Source: Actinoplanes lobatus
GTDB lineage: Bacteria > Actinomycetota > Actinomycetes > Mycobacteriales > Micromonosporaceae
NCBI RefSeq assembly: GCF_014205215.1
Contig: NZ_JACHNC010000001.1
Coordinates: 4,841,001-4,905,000 of the forward strand
Reading direction: 5' to 3'
Length of the DNA: 64,000 nt
This document shows, in pieces, positions 15,579 to 23,307 of this stretch (positions are counted from its first letter, which is position 1; each line of letters starts with the position of its first letter). The notes under the pieces are model-generated. The model was not told where the DNA came from. It saw nothing but the letters and a program-made list of their open reading frames with translations, and did no database searches. A program made the position numbers and the translations under genes.

Positions 15579-16919
15579 ATGTCGATCACCCGACGGCGTG
15601 CGCTACTCGGCGCGGCCCTGTCGATAACCCTCATGGCCACCGGCTGCTCCGGTTCGGACGACACCGAGGACGGCGCCGCGGCCCCGACCACGGTCACCGA
15701 GGCGGACATCGCGGCCGCCCTGGAGGCGGGCGGCAACCTGACCGTCTGGGCGTGGGACACCACGATCACCAAGGTCGCCGCCGACTTCCAGACCAAATAC
15801 CCCAAGGTCAAGATCAACCTCACCAACGCGGGTACGGGCAACGACCAGTACACCGCCCTCCAGAACGCGATCACGGCCGGCACCGGGATCCCCGACGTGG
15901 CGCAGATCGAGTACTACGCGCTGCCGCAGTTCGCGCTGGCCAAGTCGGTGGCGGACCTGAACACGTACGGGGCCGCGTCGCTGGACGGCACGTTCACCCC
16001 GGGCACCTGGAACGCGGTGCACGCCGGCGACAAGATCTACGGCTTCCCGATCGACTCCGGCCCGATGGCGCTCTTCTACAACAAGGAGGTCTTCGACAAG
16101 CACGGCATCGCCGTCCCGACGACCTGGGAGGAGTACGCGGCCGCCGCCGAGAAACTGCACAAGGCCGACCCGAAGGCGTACATCACCAGCGACAGCGGCG
16201 ACGCCGGGTTCACCACCAGCCTGATCTGGCAGGCGGGCGGCAAGCCGTACACGGTCAGCGGCACCGACGTCGGGGTCAACTTCGCCGACCCGGGCAGCAC
16301 GAAGTTCGCCACCCAGTGGCAGAAGCTGCTCGACGCCAAGCTGCTCTCACCGGTCGTCGGCTGGACCGACGAGTGGTACAAGGGCCTCGGCGACGGCACC
16401 ATCGCCACCCTGGTCACCGGCGCCTGGATGCCGAGCAACCTGGAGAAGGGCGCGGCGGCCGCCAACGGCAAGTGGCGGGTCGCCCCGATGCCGCAGTGGG
16501 AGGCCGGCGGCAAGGCCACCGCGGAGAACGGCGGCAGCTCGCTGGCCATCCCGGAGAAGAGCGCCAACAAGACCCTCGCGTACGCGTTCCTGAAGTACGC
16601 GGCCGTCGACGAGGGCGCGCAGACCCGTATCGACGACGGCGCCTTCCCGGCGACCACCAAGCACCTCGCCGCGCCGGAGTTCAAGAACAAGGAGTTCCCG
16701 TACTTCGGTGGCCAGAAGGTCAACGAGGTGCTCGCCGAGTCCGCCGGGCAGGTCGTCACCGGATGGTCCTACCTGCCCTTCCAGGTCTACGCCAACAGCA
16801 TCTACGGCGACACGGTGGGCAAGGCGTACCTCGGGCAGGGAACGCTCACGGACGGGCTGAAGGCATGGCAGGACGCTTCGGTCAAGTACGGCCAGGAACA
16901 GGGTTTCACGGTTAAATGA
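15579..16919 (+). CDS. sugar-binding lipoprotein of the ABC importer
   Basis: 446 residues. The N-terminus ITRRRALLGAALSITLMATGC has a twin-arginine-like signal and a lipobox (MATGC), so the mature protein is a lipid-anchored extracellular receptor. The rest is the MalE-type fold with LTVWAWDTTITKVAADFQ near residue 55 and GAWMPSNLEKGAA late in the sequence. It captures a sugar and delivers it to the two permeases. The context with a GH42 enzyme points to a beta-galactoside or galacto-oligosaccharide. Its stop overlaps the next ATG. Confidence 0.9.
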   Translation: MSITRRRALLGAALSITLMATGCSGSDDTEDGAAAPTTVTEADIAAALEAGGNLTVWAWDTTITKVAADFQTKYPKVKINLTNAGTGNDQYTALQNAITAGTGIPDVAQIEYYALPQFALAKSVADLNTYGAASLDGTFTPGTWNAVHAGDKIYGFPIDSGPMALFYNKEVFDKHGIAVPTTWEEYAAAAEKLHKADPKAYITSDSGDAGFTTSLIWQAGGKPYTVSGTDVGVNFADPGSTKFATQWQKLLDAKLLSPVVGWTDEWYKGLGDGTIATLVTGAWMPSNLEKGAAAANGKWRVAPMPQWEAGGKATAENGGSSLAIPEKSANKTLAYAFLKYAAVDEGAQTRIDDGAFPATTKHLAAPEFKNKEFPYFGGQKVNEVLAESAGQVVTGWSYLPFQVYANSIYGDTVGKAYLGQGTLTDGLKAWQDASVKYGQEQGFTVK

Positions 16920-18907
16920 CACAGAGCAACGAGACGACCCGGCGCTGGCTTCGCCGCGCCGGGTCGGCGCGTCTGGAATTCGGCGCCGACTACAACCCCG
17001 ACCAGTGGCCCCGCGAGGTCTGGGACGACGACGTACGCGCGATGCGCGAGGCCGGCGTCACCATCGTCAGCCTCGCCATCTTCTCCTGGGCACGGCTGGA
17101 GCCCCGCGACGGCGAGTACGACTTCGCGTGGCTGGACGAGGTGATGGACCTGCTGCACGCCGGGGGCATCACCGTCGACCTGGCCACCGCCACCGCCTCG
17201 CCGCCGCCCTGGCTGACCCGTGAGCACCCGGAGATCCTGCCGGTCACCCGGACCGGGGAGATCCTCTGGCCGGGCGCCCGTCAGCACTGGCGGCCCACCT
17301 CGCCGGTCTTCCGGGAGCACGCGCTGCGCCTGGTGAGCGAGCTGGCCACCCGGTACGCCGACCATCCGGCGCTGGTCGCCTGGCACGTCAACAACGAGCT
17401 GGGCTGCCACAACGTGTACGACTACTCGGACGACGCGGCGCGCGCCTTCCGGGTCTGGCTGCGGGAGCGCTACGGCGATGTCGAAGCGCTCAACCACGCC
17501 TGGGGCACCGCCTTCTGGTCCCAGCGGTACGACGACTTCGAGGAGATCCTGCCGCCCCGCCTGGCCGCCTCGCACCCGAACCCGACCCAGCAGCTCGACT
17601 TCAAGCGGTTCTCCTCGGACGCCCTCAAGGACCATCTGCGGGCCGAGCGGGACCTGCTCCGGCGGATCACCCCGGAGGTGCCGGTCACCACGAACTTCAT
17701 GGTGATGGGCGAGATGAAGCCGATGAACTACGCCGACTGGGCGGCCGAGGTCGACTTCGTCTCCAACGACCACTACGTGCTGCCCGGCCCGCAGGCCCGT
17801 GACGAGCTGTCCTTCTCGGCCAACCTGACCGGCAACATCGCCGGCGGCGAGCCGTGGTTCCTGATGGAGCACTCCACCAGCGCGGTCAACTGGCAGCCGG
17901 TCAACGTGGCGAAGAAGCCGGGCGAACTGGCCCGCGACTCGCTGACCCACGTGGCGCACGGCGCCGACGCGGTCTGCTTCTTCCAGTGGCGGCAGTCGCG
18001 GGCCGGCGCGGAGAAGTACCACTCGGCGATGCTGCCGCACGCCGGGACCGGCAGCGACCTCTTCCGGAGTGTGGTCCGGCTGGGGGAGCGGCTGCGTGAG
18101 CTGGCGCCCATCGCCGGCTCACGCCGCCGCCGCGCCGCGGTCGGCATCGTCTTCGACTGGGAGTCGTGGTGGACGGCCGAGCAGGACTCCCACCCGACCG
18201 ACCGGCTGCGGTACCGGCAGGAGGCGCTGGACTGGTACACCGCGCTGCTGGATGCCGGGATCCGTGCCGACGTGGTGCCGGCCGGCGGGCCGCTGGAGGA
18301 GTACCGGCTGCTCATCGCCCCGGTCCTGCACGTGGTCCCGGCCGCCCTCGCGGACCGGCTGGACGGCTGGGTCGCCGCGGGCGGGCACCTGGTCACCACG
18401 TACTTCTCCGGGATCGTGGACGAGAACGACCACGTCTGGCTGGGCGGCTACCCGGGCGCGCTGCGTGACCTGCTCGGCATCCGGATCGAGGAGTTCGGGC
18501 CGCTGCTCGACGGCGAGAGCGTCACGCTGGACGACGGCGCCACCGGCACACTGTGGACCGACCGGATCGACGTGACCGGCCCGGACGTCGAGGTGCTGGC
18601 CCGTTACAAGACCGGCGAGCAGGCGGACCGGGCGGCGGTCACCCGGCGGCGGGTGGGTGCCGGCTCCGCGGCGTACGTCTCCACGCGCCTCGGCCCGGAC
18701 GGGCTCGCCGGGCTGTTGCCGCGGCTGCTCGGCCCCGCCGGGGTGACCGGCGAGTTGCCGGCCGAGCTGGCCGGGCGGGTGGAGCTGGCGATCCGCGGCG
18801 ACCACTGGTTCCTGATCAACCGCACCGACCAGCCGGTGGACCTGCGCGTCCTCCCCGGCGCCCCCGAGGTGCTGGAGGCGCGGGGAGTCGCGGTCTTCCG
18901 CAACTGA
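16916..18907 (+). CDS. GH42 beta-galactosidase
   Basis: 663 residues, typical for glycoside hydrolase family 42. The start FGADYNPDQWPREVWDDDVRAM is the family hallmark; the acid/base is E161 in HVNNELG and the nucleophile E318 in FLMEHS. The C-terminal parts are the trimerisation and beta-sandwich domains. No signal peptide is present, so it hydrolyses imported galactosides in the cytoplasm. The ATG overlaps the binding-protein stop (ATGA), placing it in the LacI-controlled operon. A strong hairpin follows directly. Confidence 0.93.
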   Translation: MTQSNETTRRWLRRAGSARLEFGADYNPDQWPREVWDDDVRAMREAGVTIVSLAIFSWARLEPRDGEYDFAWLDEVMDLLHAGGITVDLATATASPPPWLTREHPEILPVTRTGEILWPGARQHWRPTSPVFREHALRLVSELATRYADHPALVAWHVNNELGCHNVYDYSDDAARAFRVWLRERYGDVEALNHAWGTAFWSQRYDDFEEILPPRLAASHPNPTQQLDFKRFSSDALKDHLRAERDLLRRITPEVPVTTNFMVMGEMKPMNYADWAAEVDFVSNDHYVLPGPQARDELSFSANLTGNIAGGEPWFLMEHSTSAVNWQPVNVAKKPGELARDSLTHVAHGADAVCFFQWRQSRAGAEKYHSAMLPHAGTGSDLFRSVVRLGERLRELAPIAGSRRRRAAVGIVFDWESWWTAEQDSHPTDRLRYRQEALDWYTALLDAGIRADVVPAGGPLEEYRLLIAPVLHVVPAALADRLDGWVAAGGHLVTTYFSGIVDENDHVWLGGYPGALRDLLGIRIEEFGPLLDGESVTLDDGATGTLWTDRIDVTGPDVEVLARYKTGEQADRAAVTRRRVGAGSAAYVSTRLGPDGLAGLLPRLLGPAGVTGELPAELAGRVELAIRGDHWFLINRTDQPVDLRVLPGAPEVLEARGVAVFRN

Positions 18908-18915
18908 GCGGAGCC

Positions 18916-18956
18916 TGACCGCTCCCCGGCCGGATGGGCCGGCCGGGGAGCGGTCA
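18916..18956. terminator. strong bidirectional hairpin terminator
   Basis: An 18-bp perfect stem (arms starting TGACCGCTCCCCGG) around a five-base loop ATGGG. It lies nine bases after the GH42 stop, and its right arm contains the stop codon of the convergent gene, so it can serve both. Confidence 0.85.
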
Positions 18957-19871
18957 GAGCGCGGCCCGCGGCACGAACGCGGTGGCCCGCTCCGCGGAGG
19001 TCTCCACGATCCGCAACCACTGGTCGTCGGAGACGACATAGTGCCCCGGATAATTGTTGGAACGCAACACGAGCGCGGCACCTGAGCGAATCGTCAGTGG
19101 ACAGAAAGTGGCGTCCTGACGGAAAAGCTCACTGCCGTCGATCCGGTCCAGCCGGATTTCGAAGTTCCGGTGCCGCAAATAATATCCGGGAAAGTTAACA
19201 GATTCGAGCGAGACGCAGCCGCTGTTCGCGAGTCCGCTACGGATCCGGAAGTTGGCGTCGTCCCGTTCGCGGCTGCCGATCCGGTCCAGGCGGCCCCGGT
19301 AATTGCGGTGCCGGACACGCAGTGTGGTCTCGTCGGCCGCCGCCAGGCCGGCTGTCGAGCCCACGGAGAGTGACACCGGCGCGGGTTTCGTGGTGGTGGC
19401 CGTGCGGGTCGGCTTCTTGGTCGCGGTACGGGTCGACACCGCCGTGGTGGCCGGCGCCGTGGTGTGCCGGCCGGGCGGTGTCGCGGAGAGTGAACTCGCT
19501 GGTGGGGATGGCTGGACGCTGACCGGCACGTCGGACGCGCCGGGATCGAGCGGCCAGGCGGGCCAGTCCGGTGGCGCCGCGGCCGGGAAGGTGAACTCGG
19601 CGGCCACCGGTTCGGGACCGCGGGCGGCGTCCAGGGCGACGGCGACCGCGGCGGTGGCCGCGCAGGCGAGACAGAGGGCGGCGGCCAGAACGAGGCGGGG
19701 GCGCGTCGTCACGGAGCCGCGGAGTCGGGGGAAATGGTCACGGGGGCGGGCCCCGCCGGGTAGGGCGGGCTGGACGGTCGGCCGGATCGGCCCGGTGGGT
19801 GCCCCGCCGGGTGAATAGGGCGGAATCCAGCCGCCGACCCGCAGTCCGTCGCGGGTGTCGTCTTCCGGCAT
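18954..19871 (-). CDS. membrane-anchored protein with AbfB (CBM42) carbohydrate-binding domain
   Basis: 305 residues from ATG at 19871 (AGGAAG upstream; a TTG lies one codon earlier). A proline-rich cytoplasmic head is followed by one membrane helix (LVLAAALCLACAATAAVAVAL, about residues 60-82), a Ser/Thr/Pro-rich stalk, and a C-terminal beta-trefoil of the arabinofuranosidase-B type: VRHRNYRGRLDRI, VNFPGYYLRHRNFEIRL, FRQDATFC and LRSNNYPGHYVV. Such domains bind arabinofuranose side chains of hemicellulose or arabinan. No catalytic module is attached, so it may hold the cell on, or sense, plant polysaccharide. Confidence 0.8.
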   Translation of the reverse strand: MPEDDTRDGLRVGGWIPPYSPGGAPTGPIRPTVQPALPGGARPRDHFPRLRGSVTTRPRLVLAAALCLACAATAAVAVALDAARGPEPVAAEFTFPAAAPPDWPAWPLDPGASDVPVSVQPSPPASSLSATPPGRHTTAPATTAVSTRTATKKPTRTATTTKPAPVSLSVGSTAGLAAADETTLRVRHRNYRGRLDRIGSRERDDANFRIRSGLANSGCVSLESVNFPGYYLRHRNFEIRLDRIDGSELFRQDATFCPLTIRSGAALVLRSNNYPGHYVVSDDQWLRIVETSAERATAFVPRAAL

Positions 19872-19944
19872 CAATTCGCTTCCTGGAGAACGCTCACATT
19901 GGCACTTAATGTTCCGTTAAGGATCTACACGGTCTATGTGTCGC

Positions 19945-19964
19945 GGGGCAAGAGGTAGTGCCCC
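19945..19964. other. small inverted repeat in the divergent gap 19872-20058
   Basis: GGGGCA and TGCCCC arms flank eight bases in an otherwise AT-richer 187-bp region between two divergent genes. It could be an operator or leader hairpin. I could not assign convincing -10/-35 boxes here. Confidence 0.35.
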
Positions 19965-20058
19965 ATCAATTCTTTGGGAGCGGTCCCAGTTGATCCGTTC
20001 GGCCCGCGCGCCCGTATCCCCGGCTGGATCCATCCGTGCGCTTCGAGGAGAGAGCAGC

Positions 20059-21060
20059 GTGGACAGTCCCGTCGTGCCTACGACCGGCGACCCGGCCGAG
20101 CCGGTTGAGTTGCCCGATATATCGGAATATTGGCCGGATGCCCCGCACCGATCCGGGCCGGCCGCCGACCACTACGAACTGGACGGTGCCGAAGCCGTCC
20201 GGACCGACCCGGCCTGGAACTCGCTGGCCACCCACCGGCCCACCCTGGAGCTGACCAACATCGGCCCGCCGCCGCCCCGGCCGCTCTGGCGCCCGGTCCT
20301 GCCGCTGCTGGCCGGCATGCTGGTCATCGCCGGCACCTTCTGGGTGGTCTTCGGGCCGGACCGGGAGGCGGAGCGGTCACAGGCGCCGGTCCTCGTCAAC
20401 CCGCCGGCCGCTGTCCCGGCCAGCCCGCCGGTGTCCATCGGGACGTCCCCGCCGGCCGCCGAGCAGACCACCGAGCCGCCCGTGCCCGCCCCGGGCGCCG
20501 CCACCTTCGAACTGGCCGAGGGGACCACCGAACTCGACGTGCGGATCGGTGACCCGGGTGAGGGCTGGTTCGCGGTGTCGACCCCGCAGGACAGCGGGAT
20601 CACGGTACGGACCGTGGTCGAGGGCACGTCCGTACGGGTCTTCGTCGACGAGACCGGCCGCGACGGCTCCGCCCGGATCGACGTGGTGCTCAGCCCCGAG
20701 GTGGTCTGGTCGGTGCTGATGCGCGGCGGCGTACGGGTCGGCGACTTCGACCTCACCGGCGGCCGGGTGGGCCGGGTGGACCTGCTCGGCGGCGCCCGTC
20801 GGATCGAGCTCACGCTGCCCCGCCAGGACACGGTCGTACCGATCTCGATGGGTGGCGGCGTCCGGGACTGGAAGATCATCACGGACGGTAAGACCCGGGT
20901 CCGGGCGGTGCTCCAGCGGGGCGCCGGCGAGGTGGACCTCTACGGCGACCGGGACCGCGGCGTCGACAATCGCACCGTGTTCACCGTCGGTGACGGTGAC
21001 GGCGGCATCGACCTGGTCGCGGCCGAGGGCGTCGGCACCCTGACGGTCGAGGCCGGGTGA
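20059..21060 (+). CDS. single-helix membrane protein with beta-rich extracytoplasmic domain
   Basis: 333 residues from GTG at 20059, chosen for GAGGAGAGAG five bases upstream; the frame is open from 19936 but without a ribosome site. A cytoplasmic N-terminus of about 77 residues, one helix (LPLLAGMLVIAGTFWVVF, about 81-98), a Pro-rich stalk, then strand-rich sequence with repeated G-G-x-(R/V) turns (LMRGGVRVGDFDLTGGRVGRVDLLGGARR), reminiscent of DUF4097-like beta-solenoids. No enzyme motif. The methyltransferase start overlaps its stop (GTGA). Function unknown. Confidence 0.7.
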   Translation: MDSPVVPTTGDPAEPVELPDISEYWPDAPHRSGPAADHYELDGAEAVRTDPAWNSLATHRPTLELTNIGPPPPRPLWRPVLPLLAGMLVIAGTFWVVFGPDREAERSQAPVLVNPPAAVPASPPVSIGTSPPAAEQTTEPPVPAPGAATFELAEGTTELDVRIGDPGEGWFAVSTPQDSGITVRTVVEGTSVRVFVDETGRDGSARIDVVLSPEVVWSVLMRGGVRVGDFDLTGGRVGRVDLLGGARRIELTLPRQDTVVPISMGGGVRDWKIITDGKTRVRAVLQRGAGEVDLYGDRDRGVDNRTVFTVGDGDGGIDLVAAEGVGTLTVEAG

Positions 21061-21692
21061 GCGCGGGGCAGAATTTCGCTGTGACACGAGCAGAGGGCGA
21101 CGCGGCGCCACCCGAGACCACCGTCTCCCTGGACTACTTCACCGGGCTCTACCTGGCGAAGGACGACCCGTGGGACATCGCCAGCAAGTGGCACGACCGG
21201 CGCAAGTTCGCGGTGACCATGGCGAGCCTGCCCCGCGAGCGGTACGAACGCTGCTACGAGCCGGGCGCCTCGGTCGGCACCCTCACCCGGATGCTGGCCG
21301 GCCGCTGCGGCGAGGTGCTGGCGGTGGACAGCGTCCCCGAGGCCGTCGAGCTGCTCCGGCAGAACACCGCCGACCTGCCGAACGTCCGGGCCGAACGCGC
21401 CGAGCTGCCGGCCGACCTGCCGGACGGCACGTTCGACCTGGCCGTCGTCGGGGACCTGCTCTACTACCTGTCCGCGGCCGACCTGACCGCCCTGCTCGAC
21501 GGCCTGGTCCAGCGGCTGGAGCCGGGCGGCGACCTGGTGTCGGTGCACTTCCGGGACCGGGAGAACGGCGGCAACTACGACGGCTTCAACGCGCACGCCG
21601 CGCTGTTCGCCACCGCCGGCCTCACCCCGGTCGTGCACCACGAGGACGAGTGGTTCCTGCTCGACGTGCTGCGACGGTCCGACGACGGGTAG
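21057..21692 (+). CDS. SAM-dependent methyltransferase, NodS-like
   Basis: 211 residues from GTG at 21057, overlapping the upstream stop. The N-terminal pattern DYFTGLYLAKDDPWDIASKWHDRRKFAVTMASLPRERY is typical of NodS-family methyltransferases; motif I is YEPGASVGTLTRMLA, with the acidic residue after strand 2 in VLAVDSV, and DLAVVGDLLYYL marks the post-motif. NodS itself N-methylates a glucosamine unit, but bacterial relatives act on varied small molecules. The substrate is unknown; coupling to the preceding membrane protein may be informative. Confidence 0.8.
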   Translation: MSAGQNFAVTRAEGDAAPPETTVSLDYFTGLYLAKDDPWDIASKWHDRRKFAVTMASLPRERYERCYEPGASVGTLTRMLAGRCGEVLAVDSVPEAVELLRQNTADLPNVRAERAELPADLPDGTFDLAVVGDLLYYLSAADLTALLDGLVQRLEPGGDLVSVHFRDRENGGNYDGFNAHAALFATAGLTPVVHHEDEWFLLDVLRRSDDG

Positions 21693-21800
21693 CGACATCC
21701 GGGCCCTCGACGGCAACTTCGTCGCTATGAGTGACAGAAATCGTCGAACCGACACGCCCTGTGATCCGTTCTCTCTGTCAGGCGGGACACGACGTCCCGC

Positions 21801-22085
21801 GTGATCGACAAGGCGGTGGCGATGCTGATCCTGTCCCTTCTCATCCTGGTCCTGGCCGCCGCCTGCGTGCTCGCGGTGCGTGGGGTGCGGGCGGACGCGT
21901 CAGCCGAGGCTGAGCCGCTGAGCATCCCGGAGGCGCTCTTCGCGCCGGAGAGCCTGGAGGGCGTGCTCTGCGCGCAGCTCCTGGACGGGGAGATCACCCG
22001 GCGGCAGTACCTGCGGTCGATGGCCGGCATCGCCGCGCGTGACGAGTACCGCCACCCCCTCGTGGTTCCCCGTTACGAGGACTGA
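21801..22085 (+). CDS. small single-helix membrane protein of unknown function
   Basis: 94 residues from GTG at 21801; ATG at 21822 is an alternative. The N-terminus MLILSLLILVLAAACVLAV is one membrane helix, followed by a soluble tail with LFAPESLEGVLCAQLLDGEITRRQYLRSM, which looks like a short helical SHOCT-type oligomerisation motif (LDGEITxxQYxxxM). The strong terminator right after it supports a real transcription unit. I do not recognise the family. Confidence 0.6.
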   Translation: MIDKAVAMLILSLLILVLAAACVLAVRGVRADASAEAEPLSIPEALFAPESLEGVLCAQLLDGEITRRQYLRSMAGIAARDEYRHPLVVPRYED

Positions 22086-22102
22086 CGCCCGGCCGGGGTA
22101 CA

Positions 22103-22137
22103 GCCCGGTGCCCGCTGACGCGGGTGCCGGGCTTTTT
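22103..22137 (+). terminator. rho-independent terminator
   Basis: GCCCGG-tg-CCCGC stem with its complement and a short loop, directly followed by TTTTT, 18 bp after the small membrane protein stop. One of the few U-tract terminators in the window. Confidence 0.85.
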
Positions 22138-22219
22138 GCGTCCTTGACAGCCTCCCATCGATAGCAGCTAATGGAAACCCTGTTTCGGAGAGTGTTACGG
22201 CTGACCACTTGGAGGTCCC

Positions 22220-23185
22220 GTGTCCCTGTCCCCACGCCGCATCGTGGCGATGCTCGTCATGTCCGCCGGCATCCTGGCCGCCACCACCGCGCCGGCTCAG
22301 GCCGCGGCGGTCGAGGTCGACGGTGACATCACCGTCCCCTGCGGCAGTTCGACCCTCACTCAGGACGCCGACTGGTTCTTCCCCGAGACCACCAGCCCGA
22401 AGGCCCTGGTCCTCCTCCAGCACGGCTTCTCCCGCTCGAACAGCAACGTCGCCGCGCTGGCCCGGAAATACCAGGCCGCCGGATTCCTGGTCTTCACCCC
22501 GACCCTGCCGTCGACCAACTCCAGCGGCTGCACGGTCAGCAACCAGGGAGACAACACCGCCTTCCTGAACAGCGTCGCCGCCTGGATCGGTGAGGCCACC
22601 ACCCCGGCCAAGGCGCTCGCCACCAGCTACGCGAAGGCGGCGACCACGGCCGGGCGCTCCGGCAGCACACTGCCCACGAAGTACGTGCTGGCCGGGCACT
22701 CGGCCGGCGGCGACGCGGTCACCTACATCGCCAACCGGCTGCGCACCACGTTCCCGGCCGCGTTCGCGAACCTGGCCTACCTGCAACTGCTCGACCCGGT
22801 GAAGTCGCCGTCCGGCACCAACATGGCGGACGCCCTGACCGGCCTGAACGGAACCTCGCTGCCGATCACGGCGATCTCCTCGCCGCCCTACCTCTCCAAC
22901 AGCAACGCCAGCGGCACCGTGGAACTGCTCGCCCGGGTCGACCGGCCGTTCCTCGGGGTCCGGCTCACCACCGGCTCACACTGTGACGCCGAGGGCGCCA
23001 CCACCAACTGGCTCTGCACCCTGACCGGCGGCAGTTCGAAGGCGCAGAACGTCACCGCCCTGCAGACCTTCGCGGTCAACTGGGCCTCGGACGCGGTGGC
23101 CGGCACCACCACCGCGACCTACTACCCGGGCGGCTCGTACTACCAGGGCCTGCTCACCAGCAACGTCATCCAGACGCTCAGCTGA
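22220..23185 (+). CDS. secreted alpha/beta hydrolase
   Basis: 321 residues from GTG at 22220, with GGAGG six bases upstream. A cleavable signal peptide ends near APAQAAA (about residue 29). The hydrolase fold is marked by LLQHGF (oxyanion strand), the nucleophile elbow LAGHSAGG and a late GSHCDAEG containing a candidate histidine. Four cysteines could form disulfides in the secreted protein. It resembles chlorophyllase/lipase-type hydrolases in general shape, but the substrate cannot be read. It stands alone, between a terminator upstream and a 12-bp hairpin downstream. Confidence 0.78.
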   Translation: MSLSPRRIVAMLVMSAGILAATTAPAQAAAVEVDGDITVPCGSSTLTQDADWFFPETTSPKALVLLQHGFSRSNSNVAALARKYQAAGFLVFTPTLPSTNSSGCTVSNQGDNTAFLNSVAAWIGEATTPAKALATSYAKAATTAGRSGSTLPTKYVLAGHSAGGDAVTYIANRLRTTFPAAFANLAYLQLLDPVKSPSGTNMADALTGLNGTSLPITAISSPPYLSNSNASGTVELLARVDRPFLGVRLTTGSHCDAEGATTNWLCTLTGGSSKAQNVTALQTFAVNWASDAVAGTTTATYYPGGSYYQGLLTSNVIQTLS

Positions 23186-23194
23186 TCCGCTCCA

Positions 23195-23228
23195 CCGGAG
23201 CCGGCGGCCCCACGGTCGCCGGCTCCGG
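23195..23228 (+). terminator. hairpin terminator of the secreted hydrolase
   Basis: Perfect 12-bp arms CCGGAGCCGGCG / CGCCGGCTCCGG around a ten-base loop, ten bases after the stop codon. Confidence 0.75.
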
Positions 23229-23251
23229 CCCGCGAAAGCCCGGCCCTCGAT

Positions 23252-23271
23252 CTCCGGCCGTACGGCCGGAG
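23252..23271. promoter_or_regulatory. perfect 20-bp palindrome before the STAND ATPase gene
   Basis: CTCCGGCCGT with its exact complement, no spacer, ending 36 bp before the chosen GTG and 3 bp before an alternative GTG. Candidate operator; a second terminator arm is the alternative reading. Confidence 0.5.
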
Positions 23272-23307
23272 GATGTGGGCCGCCGTCCACTGTGCTTGGC
23301 TGGGCCG

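Noticed and set aside
22220..23185. Secreted hydrolase as part of the chlorophyll-like system
   Set aside because: It is 33 kb away, monocistronic and secreted; general hydrolase similarity is not enough to link it.
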